Source: Bifidobacterium imperatoris
GTDB taxonomy: Bacteria > Actinomycetota > Actinomycetes > Actinomycetales > Bifidobacteriaceae
Length of the DNA stretch: 16,452 nt
Direction: 5' to 3'
NCBI RefSeq assembly: GCF_002860405.1
Contig: NZ_NMWV01000030.1
Location: 1 to 16,452, forward strand
Shown: positions 7,478-15,917 of the stretch, piece after piece
Layout of the letters: every line of letters starts with the position of its first letter
Numbering within the stretch: position 1 is the first letter of the stretch
The notes under the pieces: generated by a model
What the model was told of the DNA's origin: nothing
The model's input: the letters and a program-made list of their open reading frames with translations, nothing else
Databases searched by the model: none
Translations under genes and position numbers: made by a program

Positions 7478-8463
7478 ATGGGCGATTCATTCACATTGAC
7501 AGATTTGACCACGGTTAAATATCAGCGCATGGACATTTGCGCGGCAATCCAAAAGCGAACGGCTTGGAGAGCCCCATACGCTTTGACCACAGCACTTGAA
7601 TTGCTCTCCATTGAAATGCCGAGAATTCCCAGCAAACATCAGCGTATTATGCAATCGACTATGATGGCCGTCCCCCATCCAAACGCCAAGCGTCACGTGC
7701 AAGGAACTACTGCAGTTGTATGGCCATTTTCGATAGACACAGTCACCGTTGACGGCCAATTCACTTGCACATCACCAGCGTGCACATGGACCATGTTCTC
7801 CGCTTATCTAGACCTTGAAGAGCTCATAGTATTGGCAGATTCCATGATGCGCCGCGATAGGCGGCTGCGGCGAGCCACTAGAGATGATTTCATCATGTAT
7901 TTGGATAGCGTGTACCAACAAGTGCAGGAGGCCAAGAACGAGGGGACGAGCACCCGACTCTTTCGCGGATACAACAATTGCCGGCGCGCACTGCTGGTTG
8001 CGCGCAGCGGAACAGACTCCTCGATGGAAACACGAACACGCCTTGTACCCGTACGATATGGCCTTGATATGCCGCAGGTCAACTACCCCATATTCCTCAG
8101 CGGCAGCAGTAAGCCTTTCTATCTGGACCTTGCGTATCCGGAATATAGAATCTGCATTGAATACGAAGGCTCACATCACGCTCGGCAATGGCTAGGAGAT
8201 ACGAAGCGCCGTCAAATATAGAAGACGCCAAATGGAAATACGTTCAAGTTACCAAATTAGATATCGGCCGAGAAGATCGTGAAGCGGCACTTGCGCAACG
8301 TATTGCGGAAAGGATACAAGAGGTGACCGGAAAGACCGTTCAACTCACACCGCGGAAAACAATCCGTCAAATCTGTGATGCCAGAACTATGAAACGGGCT
8401 CCGCTGTACGAGCGGCTGCATTTCTCGCCGCTTCTTCCTATAAGCGGCGACAACAGACAATAA
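7478..8463 (+). pseudogene. DUF559 (Vsr-like nuclease fold) protein gene, broken by a -1 frameshift
   Basis: Two frames join into one protein of about 327 residues. The first frame runs from ATG 7478 (AAGGGG 7 nt upstream; ATG 7448 is in frame but unsupported) to a TAG at 8219-8221. The second carries the C-terminus to 8463. The break falls within CAAATATAG at 8213-8221: restoring one A to the AAA run gives DTKRRQNIEDAKWKYVQVTKLD, the expected DUF559 continuation. Before it lies FYLDLAYPEYRICIEYEGSHH, the Asp and Glu core of the PD-(D/E)XK/Vsr-like fold, and further upstream GTDSSMETRTRL. From memory, bifidobacteria carry several such proteins, sometimes annotated near AbiEi-type antitoxins; their function is unknown. 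The N-terminal product (248 aa) lacks the last strand and helix of the fold and is probably inactive, unless the shift is a sequencing error. It looks less GC-rich than its neighbours. Confidence 0.8.
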
Positions 8464-8558
8464 ACGCCTCGCTGCGGCCACAACACGATGGAATAGCACT
8501 GTAGCCCAACAGACTTCACACCAAGCAATCACCATCAACGATGGATTCCGGCTGCTTT

Positions 8559-8757
8559 CTCGTTTACAAGGGGCTGATTTCCCTTTTCCAGAGCATCTAT
8601 CTGCGCTACAAGGGGCTGCCGAGGGTCTGTATGCGTCGTATACAGACCTTCATGGCACCGTCATTCCGCCATTCTTGAAACCTGTCTACTTGACGAGGAG
8701 CCCCTTGTAACGCAGATAGACCTCCGACATAGCTCAAATCAGCCCCTTGTAAGCGAG
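8559..8757. repeat. Symmetric nested inverted repeat, four copies of a 12-bp core
   Basis: Outer arms 8559-8580 and 8736-8757 match at 21 of 22 bases. Inner arms 8596-8617 and 8699-8720 also match at 21 of 22. The gap between outer and inner arms is 15 nt on each side. All four arms share ACAAGGGGCT (or its complement). In the centre GGTCTGTAT (8624-8632) pairs with ATACAGACC (8640-8648). The element sits between the convergent DUF559 gene and putP, in a 383-bp stretch (8464-8846) with no gene; I see nothing else in the remainder. It could be a MITE-like element, a protein-binding array or a structured RNA. Confidence 0.85.
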
Positions 8758-8846
8758 TTAGGCTCATATATGCTCTCCGAGAGCGTTCGAAACCCTCAAC
8801 ATACCGATCACCGACGGCACAGCGACAGCATGACAGCCTCAACGGC

Positions 8847-10487
8847 TCACTTTCCGCCGCGAACCTCAGCCTCCATAGCTTCCATCGGTTCGTCAACCAA
8901 CACGGAGCCGGAGGGCAGCGTGCCTGGCAACGGGTCGTCCATGTAGTGATCGAATTCGTAGAGCATCTGCTCGTTAGGCTTCTCGGTGAGCAGCGACACC
9001 ACCACAATGCACAGCAGCGAGATCAAAAACGCCGGCAGCAGCTCGTAAATGGCGAAGATGCCGCCCAACGGCTTCATCACGTTATGCCAGATCAGCACGG
9101 CCGCCGTGCCGGAGAGCATACCGGCCACAGCGCCAGCCTTATTGGCGCGGCGCCAATACAGCGAGCACAGCATCAATGGACCGAAGGACGCACCTAGGCC
9201 GGCCCACGCGTACGAAACCACCTGGAAAATCGAGGAGTTCTGATCGTAAGCCACTAGCACGCCGAAGATGAACATGAGCACCAGCGTCAGGCGGGCCACA
9301 ATCATTACCTGGCGATCGGAAGCCTTCTTATGGAAGAGGCCGCGGAAGATGTTCTCGCCCATTGCGGAAGCGCCGATAATCATGTACGAGGAGCTGGAGC
9401 TCATCGAGGCCGCGAAAATACCAGACACCACCACACCGCACATGAAGCTTGGCAGCAAGGTCTGCGCCAGCACAATGAAAATGGTTTCGGCATCCGTGGA
9501 AGTGAGCAAATGCGTCGGCATCATCGCGCGGCCCACCAGGCCGATGCACACGGCACTGGCAAGGGAGAGCACACACCACAGGGTGGCGATGATACGAGAT
9601 TTACGCACTTCCTCGACACTACGAATCGAAAGGAATCGCACCAGCACCTGAGGCATGCCGAAGTAACCCAAGCCCCACGCCAGCATCGAAACGATGGTGA
9701 TGATGCCGTACTCCTTTGGCGCGCCGAACACCGCGCGACCAGCCTCGACCAGCTGGCGGCCGGTCTCCGGATCGAGCTTCGGCGCAGCAACATGGGTGCC
9801 GGAAAGGTAGCCAGGGATGGACTCAAGGAACGCCACGGTGTTTTCAATGCCGCCGGCGTTCGCCACAGTGCCGATGAACACCACGGCCAGCGCGAAGAAC
9901 ATGAGCAAGCCTTGAATGAAGTCGGTCATCACCACGGAAAGGTAGCCGCCCACCGCGGTGTACACGAACACCACGAGTGCACCCAGAATCATCATCAGGT
10001 GGTAATCAAAGCCGAAAAGCGTGGCGAACAGCTTGCCTACGGTCACGAAGCAGCTGCCCACGTACACGCTGAAGAACACGAGGATGATGATGGCGGCGAT
10101 GGTGGAGATCACGCCTTTGGTGTCATGGAAGCGCTTGGCGAAGAAGTCCGGAATGGTGATGGCGTCGCCGGCAACCACCGAATAGCGGCGAAGTCGACGG
10201 GCCACGATTTTCCAGTTCAGATACGTGCCGATGGCGAGGCCCAGTGCGGTCCACATTGGGTCGGCGGCACCAGTGAAGTAGGCGAGACCCGGCAAGCCCA
10301 TAAGCAGCCAGCCGGACATATCCGATGCCTCAGCGGAAAGCGCGGTCAGCCACGGTCCAACGCCGCGGCCGCCTGCAAAGTATTCCTTGGAAGACGAGTT
10401 GGACCGCTTGGAATACACGAATCCAATGGACAGCATGGCCGCAAAATAGATGATCATGGCCAGGAGAATCCAGAAGTCGCTTGCCAC
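8847..10487 (-). CDS. putP: Sodium/proline symporter
   Basis: This 546-residue inner-membrane transporter of the solute:sodium symporter family imports proline with Na+. It has about 12-13 hydrophobic helices. The family's sodium/substrate block SAEASDMSGWLLMGLPG (residues 51-67) is conserved, with Asp56 and Ser58 at positions equivalent to E. coli PutP Asp55 and Ser57. AWGLGYFGMPQVLVRFLSIRS also matches PutP closely. A serine-rich SMSSSSSYMI lies where helix 9 sodium ligands are expected. The C-terminal tail of about 45 residues is hydrophilic and longer than in E. coli PutP (about 502 aa). The start is GTG at 10487 with AAAGGCGG upstream. It is co-directional with, and 111 bp downstream of, the ThrE-like gene. 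I see no clear terminator directly after its stop, only the inverted repeats at 8559-8757. Confidence 0.93.
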   Translation of the reverse strand: MASDFWILLAMIIYFAAMLSIGFVYSKRSNSSSKEYFAGGRGVGPWLTALSAEASDMSGWLLMGLPGLAYFTGAADPMWTALGLAIGTYLNWKIVARRLRRYSVVAGDAITIPDFFAKRFHDTKGVISTIAAIIILVFFSVYVGSCFVTVGKLFATLFGFDYHLMMILGALVVFVYTAVGGYLSVVMTDFIQGLLMFFALAVVFIGTVANAGGIENTVAFLESIPGYLSGTHVAAPKLDPETGRQLVEAGRAVFGAPKEYGIITIVSMLAWGLGYFGMPQVLVRFLSIRSVEEVRKSRIIATLWCVLSLASAVCIGLVGRAMMPTHLLTSTDAETIFIVLAQTLLPSFMCGVVVSGIFAASMSSSSSYMIIGASAMGENIFRGLFHKKASDRQVMIVARLTLVLMFIFGVLVAYDQNSSIFQVVSYAWAGLGASFGPLMLCSLYWRRANKAGAVAGMLSGTAAVLIWHNVMKPLGGIFAIYELLPAFLISLLCIVVVSLLTEKPNEQMLYEFDHYMDDPLPGTLPSGSVLVDEPMEAMEAEVRGGK

Positions 10488-10566
10488 ACTAACCGCCTTT
10501 TATCCGTACTTTCTCTTCCGCCGACCTTCCCTGAAAGTGCGGACAATCTCATAACTGCGTCTCAAA

Positions 10567-10586
10567 TGGTGACTCTAGGGTCACCA
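10567..10586. promoter_or_regulatory. Inverted repeat between ThrE-like gene and putP
   Basis: TGGTGAC (10567-10573) and GTCACCA (10580-10586) are perfect reverse complements with a 6-nt loop. The site lies 13 bp after the ThrE-like stop and 80 bp before putP. On the minus strand the tail is only ATTTG, so it is at best a weak terminator. An operator for putP is the other option. Confidence 0.4.
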
Positions 10587-10598
10587 AAGCCGTATGCC

Positions 10599-12521
10599 TT
10601 AGATGTCGTAACGCCAGGATTTATCGGTGATCACGCGGGCCATCGCCAAGCCGATGGGCAGGCAAATAATCACCATGAACGCGCGGAACGCCCAATCCAA
10701 AGCGGACTGTGTATCGAAAGAACCCAAGTGGAACATGGCCTGATACATGTACAGGCCCGGCACCATGATCACAATCGACGGCACAGTCAGGCAAATACGC
10801 GGGTAGCCGAGGTGCGGGGCCAACCAGCCCTTGCGTACCGAGGAGCGCCAAGCCGTAGCGAGCAGACCGGCCAAAAGCGCACCGATGAATGCACCAGCTT
10901 CAGCGGGCACGCCCACATCCACCAGTTCCAAGCGCAACGTATCGGTAATCGCACCAATCACGGCGGCTACCAGGCACATGCGCTGTGGTGAGTTAAACAT
11001 CACGGAGAAGCCCCATACGCCAAGGAACGCGAATAGGAATCGCAACGCGCCGTTTACCCACACATTGAGGCCCAACGGCTCGAATCCGGTTGGGTTCAGG
11101 TGCACGATGGTGGCCACCATCCAGCCTGCAAGCGTGGCCATTAGCACGATGCACAGGAAGTAGGCCAACCTTTGAATACCGGATGGGAAGTCGATTTTCG
11201 CCATATCAAGGCCGCTGGTGATCAGCGGGAATCCAGGGATGACGAACAGCATTGCGCCGATATATGCCGTGTCATGCTGTAAGGCGATGGGGTCGAACAG
11301 GCCAATGAGTCGCAGTGTGCCGGTGCAGGCCAATGCCGCCAAGGCCACGCACACGAAGGTGACGAAGAACTGGTTCAGATGGTGTGCAAACAGTCGGCGG
11401 CGTAGCCAATGGCCGAGGCCGGCACCTACGAATGCACCAATCATGTCGTATGGGCCACCGCCCAGCAGGAACACGAAGGATGCGCAGGCGATGGCGGAGG
11501 CCAAACCCGCAAAGGCCGGCGAGTAGAGCGGCTTGCGATGCTCAATCATGTCGAGTCGCTCATGCGCCTGGCGCACGGTGATGCCACCGGCGTTCTTAGT
11601 CTTGGAATTTCCATCCGCGTAATCGAAATGCTCGGCATATTCCTTAGGTGGCTTGCGATGGGCGAGTTTGTGCTTGCGCGATGCGGCAGACTTCTGCGCA
11701 GTTTGGCTCGGCGTGGCATCCGGGAAGTCCGATTCCATCGCATCCGAAGCCGATTGTGCAGTCTGGCTCTGCTCTTCCACCTGTTCTGCTTCGCGCGCCT
11801 GCTCATCCGCTGCGCGGGCAGCCAAAGACTGGGCCATTGCCGACTGCGACCAGTCCGTCTCATGCACATGTAGTTGATGCGCACGCGGATCGCCGGGATC
11901 GGTATGCTCGCTGGCTGCCTCCAAAGCATCCAACACAGCATCCTGCCCGGATTCGACAGCTGTCGAACCTGTCTTCTCCTCTTCGCGCAGCTGTTTGGAG
12001 AGGTTGGCAGACACTTGGGATGCATCTTTGGTGTCAAGATGCTGCATCAAGCCCTGTGAGACTTCAGGCTGCGCATGGTACATCGATTCCTCGCCGAGAT
12101 TCACGCTGAACCAGTCGGCATAATGCTCAAGCAGCCAGATGCGCTCGGTATTAACGCCGGTGGACGGCAAATCGATGACTTCGGTGATGCGATTCTTGCC
12201 GTCTGTGCAGGCGGCTTCAATGTCGGTCAGATTCACATCAGCACGCACATGCACACCAAGCGGGTAAGCGATGCGGTGCATCATCTCACGTACGCGGAAG
12301 GAGCCGGTTCCAGCACTCAAATCCAGCAAGCCAACGCGTACGATCACGCTGGCTTTGGCTGCAATGCCGGCTTCTGCAATCGGCTTGTCCCAATCACGCT
12401 CGATATCCTCCATATCCAACGGAATGGAGTGGGTATGGAAGTGCTGCACGGCGATGGCACCGTGTTCGTTGGGCTTATGGTGTTCCTGATGCGCTTCGGT
12501 ATGGTTCGTGTGCTGTTCCAT
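10599..12521 (-). CDS. ThrE-type threonine/serine exporter-like protein with large polar insertion
   Basis: The 640-residue product combines the two ThrE halves. The N-terminal cytoplasmic DUF1212 region starts near residues 57-143 (ASVIVRVGLLDLS, VREMMHRIAYPLGV, the family's paired beta/helix pattern) and resumes at ITVRQAHERLDMIE (314-327). About ten membrane helices follow from residue 335 on, including the second-half ThrE_2 pattern with TVPSIVIMVPGLYMYQ. ThrE relatives export threonine and serine. Two oddities stand out: nine histidines in the first 31 residues, and a roughly 170-residue polar, Gln/Glu/Ala/Ser-rich linker (about 144-311) within the DUF1212 region. The start at 12521 has GGGA 5 nt upstream; ATG 12548 (9 residues longer) is an alternative, and the still longer open frame lacks support. 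It is divergent from ppc and upstream of putP. Confidence 0.85.
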   Translation of the reverse strand: MEQHTNHTEAHQEHHKPNEHGAIAVQHFHTHSIPLDMEDIERDWDKPIAEAGIAAKASVIVRVGLLDLSAGTGSFRVREMMHRIAYPLGVHVRADVNLTDIEAACTDGKNRITEVIDLPSTGVNTERIWLLEHYADWFSVNLGEESMYHAQPEVSQGLMQHLDTKDASQVSANLSKQLREEEKTGSTAVESGQDAVLDALEAASEHTDPGDPRAHQLHVHETDWSQSAMAQSLAARAADEQAREAEQVEEQSQTAQSASDAMESDFPDATPSQTAQKSAASRKHKLAHRKPPKEYAEHFDYADGNSKTKNAGGITVRQAHERLDMIEHRKPLYSPAFAGLASAIACASFVFLLGGGPYDMIGAFVGAGLGHWLRRRLFAHHLNQFFVTFVCVALAALACTGTLRLIGLFDPIALQHDTAYIGAMLFVIPGFPLITSGLDMAKIDFPSGIQRLAYFLCIVLMATLAGWMVATIVHLNPTGFEPLGLNVWVNGALRFLFAFLGVWGFSVMFNSPQRMCLVAAVIGAITDTLRLELVDVGVPAEAGAFIGALLAGLLATAWRSSVRKGWLAPHLGYPRICLTVPSIVIMVPGLYMYQAMFHLGSFDTQSALDWAFRAFMVIICLPIGLAMARVITDKSWRYDI

Positions 12522-12855
12522 GTGATTCCCATCCGGTTGGCGCGGCATGCGCCTGATTAATAACGTCGATAACAAGATTTCCCGAGGTTTTAAGGTAGCG
12601 CGGCACCTTCCCCACACAGCTCGGCATCTACTTTTGTGTCCATTTCTCGGACGTCGACAGGTCGATATGCGGCCATTGTGCAAGTCGAAAATGGACTTCG
12701 TAACGTAAATGGCGAATACCCGGCGATACACTATTGCCACACAACAACCACGTTGAATATGGGCTGTGGGCTCGCAACGATTGGCCTCAACAACCGCGGA
12801 GGAGCCGCGGACGACCAATAGACCGAGCAACCTAATATTCGGCAAAGGAGGTTAT
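12522..12855. other. Divergent intergenic region, ThrE-like gene / ppc
   Basis: These 334 bases hold no convincing gene. They must contain the promoters of both divergent genes, but I see no strong -35/-10 pair. TACACT at 12727-12732 is a fair -10 for ppc without a good -35. Two CCGCGG palindromes (12794-12799 and 12805-12810) can pair with each other in the ppc leader. The ppc ribosome binding site AAAGGAGG is at 12844-12851. Confidence 0.5.
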
Positions 12856-15609
12856 ATGGCAACATCCGAAGAACAGATCACTCCGGCTGACGCTGCCATC
12901 GTCACCACCGGGACCGGCCGAAAGGGCCCGGAGGAGCATGATCTTCCCAAAAACCTCAAGTACGACATGGATTTGTGCTTGCGAATCCTGCGCGACGTAC
13001 TGGGCGAATACAACCCTGAACTGCTCTCCACCTTCGATACCGTGCGCAACTATGCGGTCGAGGCCAGCGCTGAGCACTTCGGCGGCGTTGAGGATCCGAA
13101 CCCCGGCCATGATGGGCTGAAGGCCGCCGTTGAGGTCATCGACAAGATGAACCTGCACGACGCCCAGCTGCTGGCCCGCGCGTTCGCCACCTACTTCCAT
13201 CTGGCCAACCTTTCCGAGGAGAACTACCGCGTCTCCGTGCTGCGCCAGCGTGAAAACGAAGTCACCGACGATCAGGCCTTCGACCCGGTCAACGAAATGA
13301 CTTCCGCCTACCACCAGCTCATCAACGAGATGGGCCCGGCCAAGGCCAAGGAGCTGCTCGACAGGCTCGAGTTCCACCCGGTCTTCACCGCCCACCCCAC
13401 CGAGGCTCGCCGTAAGGCAGTGGAAGGCAAGATTCGCCGTATTTCCGAGCTGCTCGAAGAGCACAAGACGCTTGGTGGATCGGATAAGAAGGAGAACTGC
13501 CGCCGTCTCTACAACGAGATCGACGCCCTGTTCCGCACTTCCCCGATCGCATTGAAGAAGCCGACTCCTGTTGAGGAAGCTGACACCATTCTTGACATCT
13601 TCGACAACACGCTGTTCCACACCATCCCCAAGGTGTACCGTCGCTTCGACGACTGGGTCTTGGGCGATAAGGCTGGCTTAGTGCCGCCCGTGTGCCCGGC
13701 ATTCTTCCACCCTGGTAGCTGGATTGGTTCCGACCGCGATGGCAACCCGAACGTGACCGCTAAGGTCAGCCGTCAGGTGGCCCGCAAGTTCTCCGATCAT
13801 GTGCTCGCCGCTCTCGAGGAAGCCACCCGCACTGTGGGTCGCAACCTCACGATGGAGGCTGAGACCACACCGCCGAGCTCTGCACTGCGCATCCTGTGGA
13901 GCCACCAGAAGGAAATGAGCGAGCGTCTGACCGATAAGGCCGCCCTGATTTCCACCAAGGAACTGCACCGCGCAGTCATGCTGGTGATTGCCGATCGTCT
14001 GCACTACACCATCGAGCGTGACGCCGATCTGATGTATCACACTTGCGATGACTACATCGCCGATCTGAAGACCGTGCAGCAGTCCTTGGCCGATGCAGGC
14101 GCCAAGCGCTCCGCCTATGGCCCGCTGCAGGACTTGATCTGGCAGGCCGAGACCTTCGGCTTCCACATGGTCGAGATGGAGTTCCGTCAGCATTCCGTGG
14201 TGCACTCCCGTGCCCTTGCGGATATTCGCGAGCACGGCCTGCACGGCGAACGCGGCGAACTGCAACCGATGACCCACGAGGTGCTCGACACCTTCCGTGC
14301 CCTCGGTTCCATCCAGAAGCGCAATGGCACCAAGGCCGCACGCCGCTACATCATCTCCTTCACCAAGAGCGCGCAGAACATCAAGGATGTTTACGAGCTC
14401 AACCGTCTGGCCTTCGCTCACCCGGAGGACGTGCCCACCATCGATGTGATCCCGCTGTTCGAGCAGCTTGAGGATCTGCAGAACTCGGTGGATGTGCTCG
14501 AGGAAATGATTAAGATCCCCGAGGTTCAGGCTCGTCTGAAGGCTACTGGCAACAAGCTGGAAGTCATGCTCGGCTACTCCGATTCCTCGAAGGATGCTGG
14601 CCCGACTTCCGCAACGTTGGCCCTGCACTCCGCACAGGAGCGCATCGCCAAGTGGGCCGAATCGCACAACATTGATCTGACTCTGTTCCACGGCCGCGGC
14701 GGTGCCGTTGGTCGCGGTGGCGGCCCGGCCAACCGTGCAGTGCTGGCCCAGCCGGTCGGTTCCGTGAAGTGCCGCTTCAAGCTTACCGAGCAGGGCGAGG
14801 TTATCTTCGCTCGTTACGGCAACCCGGTGCTCGCTATCCGCCACGTTGAGTCCGTGGCTGCGGCGACCTTGCTGCAGTCCGCTCCGAGCGTGGAGAAGCG
14901 CAACACCGACATGACCGAGAAGTATGCCGACATGGCTAGCGCACTCGATGATGCCGCTCACGAGCGCTTCCTTGATTTGCTGCACACGCCTGATTTCGCT
15001 CAGTGGTTCTCCACCGTGACGCCGCTGACTGAGATCGGTCTGCTGCCGATTGGTTCTCGACCGGCAAAGCGTGGCCTTGGCGCCAAGTCCTTGGATGATT
15101 TGCGTACGATTCCGTGGATCTTCTCTTGGGCTCAGGCTCGCATCAACCTGGCTGCTTGGTACGGCCTTGGTACCGCATGCGAGAAGTTCGGCGACCTGCA
15201 GACGCTACGCGAAGCCTATGAGGAATGGCCGCTGTTCTCCACCTTCATCGACAACATTGAAATGTCCCTCGCTAAGACGGACGAGCGCATCGCCAAGATG
15301 TACCTCGCTCTGGGCGACCGTGAGGATCTCAATGAGAAGGTGCTGGGCGAGATGGAGCTTACCCGCAAGTGGGTGCTCGACATCGTCGGTGACAAGTGGC
15401 CGTTGCAGCACCGCCATGTGCTCGGCCAGGCTATCCGCATTCGCTCTCCTTACGTCGACGCACTGTCCGTCACTCAGGTGCTGGCACTCAAGTCGTTGCG
15501 TAAGAAGGTGGACAAGGAAGAACTCAGCCAGAGCCAACAGGCCGGCTTCATCTACCTCATCCTCTGCACCGTCTCCGGCGTCGCCGCAGGCCTGCAGAAC
15601 ACAGGCTGA
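12856..15609 (+). CDS. ppc: Phosphoenolpyruvate carboxylase
   Basis: This 917-residue cytoplasmic enzyme converts PEP and bicarbonate to oxaloacetate and phosphate, the anaplerotic step supplying aspartate-family and glutamate precursors. Catalytic His180 lies in VFTAHPTEARR. The PEP-carboxylase signatures GYSDSSKDAG (from residue 573) and FHGRGGAVGRGGGP (from 611) are intact. The chain ends in QNTG, the conserved C-terminus of the family. Other family marks are GNPNVTAKV and FGFHMVEMEFRQHS. The start at 12856 follows a near-perfect ribosome binding site (AAAGGAGG, 12844-12851); upstream in-frame ATGs lack support. Strong translation signals and a codon choice rich in C/G endings suggest high expression. 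It is monocistronic, ending 22 nt before a strong terminator. The long minus-strand open frames inside it are shadows. Confidence 0.98.
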   Translation: MATSEEQITPADAAIVTTGTGRKGPEEHDLPKNLKYDMDLCLRILRDVLGEYNPELLSTFDTVRNYAVEASAEHFGGVEDPNPGHDGLKAAVEVIDKMNLHDAQLLARAFATYFHLANLSEENYRVSVLRQRENEVTDDQAFDPVNEMTSAYHQLINEMGPAKAKELLDRLEFHPVFTAHPTEARRKAVEGKIRRISELLEEHKTLGGSDKKENCRRLYNEIDALFRTSPIALKKPTPVEEADTILDIFDNTLFHTIPKVYRRFDDWVLGDKAGLVPPVCPAFFHPGSWIGSDRDGNPNVTAKVSRQVARKFSDHVLAALEEATRTVGRNLTMEAETTPPSSALRILWSHQKEMSERLTDKAALISTKELHRAVMLVIADRLHYTIERDADLMYHTCDDYIADLKTVQQSLADAGAKRSAYGPLQDLIWQAETFGFHMVEMEFRQHSVVHSRALADIREHGLHGERGELQPMTHEVLDTFRALGSIQKRNGTKAARRYIISFTKSAQNIKDVYELNRLAFAHPEDVPTIDVIPLFEQLEDLQNSVDVLEEMIKIPEVQARLKATGNKLEVMLGYSDSSKDAGPTSATLALHSAQERIAKWAESHNIDLTLFHGRGGAVGRGGGPANRAVLAQPVGSVKCRFKLTEQGEVIFARYGNPVLAIRHVESVAAATLLQSAPSVEKRNTDMTEKYADMASALDDAAHERFLDLLHTPDFAQWFSTVTPLTEIGLLPIGSRPAKRGLGAKSLDDLRTIPWIFSWAQARINLAAWYGLGTACEKFGDLQTLREAYEEWPLFSTFIDNIEMSLAKTDERIAKMYLALGDREDLNEKVLGEMELTRKWVLDIVGDKWPLQHRHVLGQAIRIRSPYVDALSVTQVLALKSLRKKVDKEELSQSQQAGFIYLILCTVSGVAAGLQNTG

Positions 15610-15631
15610 TCTACAAGCGCAAACTATGGAA

Positions 15632-15669
15632 GGAAGCCTCGCTCAATCGAGCGGGGCTTCCTCGTTTTT
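15632..15669 (+). terminator. Rho-independent terminator of ppc (copy 1)
   Basis: A 13-bp stem (15632-15644 with 15649-15661), with one T-G wobble and an AATC loop, is followed by TCGTTTTT. It starts 22 nt after the ppc stop. A near-identical copy occurs at 15880-15917. Confidence 0.93.
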
Positions 15670-15673
15670 GTCA

Positions 15674-15716
15674 GGCTCCCTCTGATGAGGGAGCTGTCAG
15701 CGAAGCTGACTGAGGG
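15674..15716. repeat. REP-like double palindrome
   Basis: Two adjacent hairpins are present. GCTCCCTC (15675-15682) pairs with GAGGGAGC (15687-15694) around TGAT. GTCAGC (15696-15701) pairs with GCTGAC (15705-15710) around GAA. A trailing GAGGGAG follows. The layout resembles an abundant intergenic palindrome I recall from genomes of gut bacteria; only one copy is in this window, so the family assignment is from memory. Confidence 0.6.
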
Positions 15717-15749
15717 AGAGAAGCACCAGCCTTGGGGCGGAAGAAATCT

Positions 15750-15777
15750 ATCGGCCACAGGCCGATTCCTTTTTTTT
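15750..15777 (+). terminator. Terminator-like hairpin 2 after ppc
   Basis: ATCGGCC (15750-15756) pairs with GGCCGAT (15760-15766) around ACA, followed by an eight-T run at 15770-15777. The form is a complete intrinsic terminator, but no gene lies between it and the preceding one. Confidence 0.8.
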
Positions 15778-15831
15778 GCGCTGAAAACATGCCAGGTAGC
15801 TTTGCGCGCGCAAAAACCGCAGCAATACAGC

Positions 15832-15860
15832 ACCACCGCGGCTCAGCGGTGGTTCTTTTT
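15832..15860 (+). terminator. Terminator-like hairpin 3 after ppc
   Basis: ACCACCGC (15832-15839) pairs perfectly with GCGGTGGT (15846-15853) around a 6-nt loop, followed by TCTTTTT. As with hairpin 2, no gene directly precedes it. Confidence 0.8.
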
Positions 15861-15879
15861 CAAGCGCAAACTATGGCAG

Positions 15880-15917
15880 GAAGCCCCGCTCAATCGAGCG
15901 GGGCTTCTCTCGTTTTA
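15880..15917 (+). terminator. Terminator-like hairpin 4, duplicate of the ppc terminator
   Basis: A perfect 12-bp stem GAAGCCCCGCTC (15880-15891) with 15896-15907 has an AATC loop and is followed by TCTCGTTTTA. It repeats hairpin 1, and the wobble pair of copy 1 is a normal C-G pair here. Confidence 0.85.

Larger units (their letters stand above)
15614..15917 (+). repeat. Direct repeat pair carrying the ppc terminator
   Basis: About 55 bp starting CAAGCGCAAACTATGG at 15614 recurs at 15861, 247 bp away, with two substitutions and one inserted T. The copies include the terminators at 15632 and 15880. They enclose the REP-like element and hairpins 2 and 3. This looks like a local duplication. 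Confidence 0.85.

Noticed and set aside
8206..8225. Programmed -1 ribosomal frameshifting in the DUF559 gene
   Set aside because: There is no X XXY YYZ slippery site and no clear stimulatory hairpin right after it; a lost A in a short run explains it more simply.
9330..10991. 553-codon plus-strand open frame over putP and the ThrE-like gene
   Set aside because: It is antisense to two recognised membrane proteins; its His-rich translation is just the complement of hydrophobic codons.
13678..14985. Long minus-strand open frame in ppc
   Set aside because: It is a shadow of the strongly conserved ppc frame, with no ribosome binding site or recognisable product.
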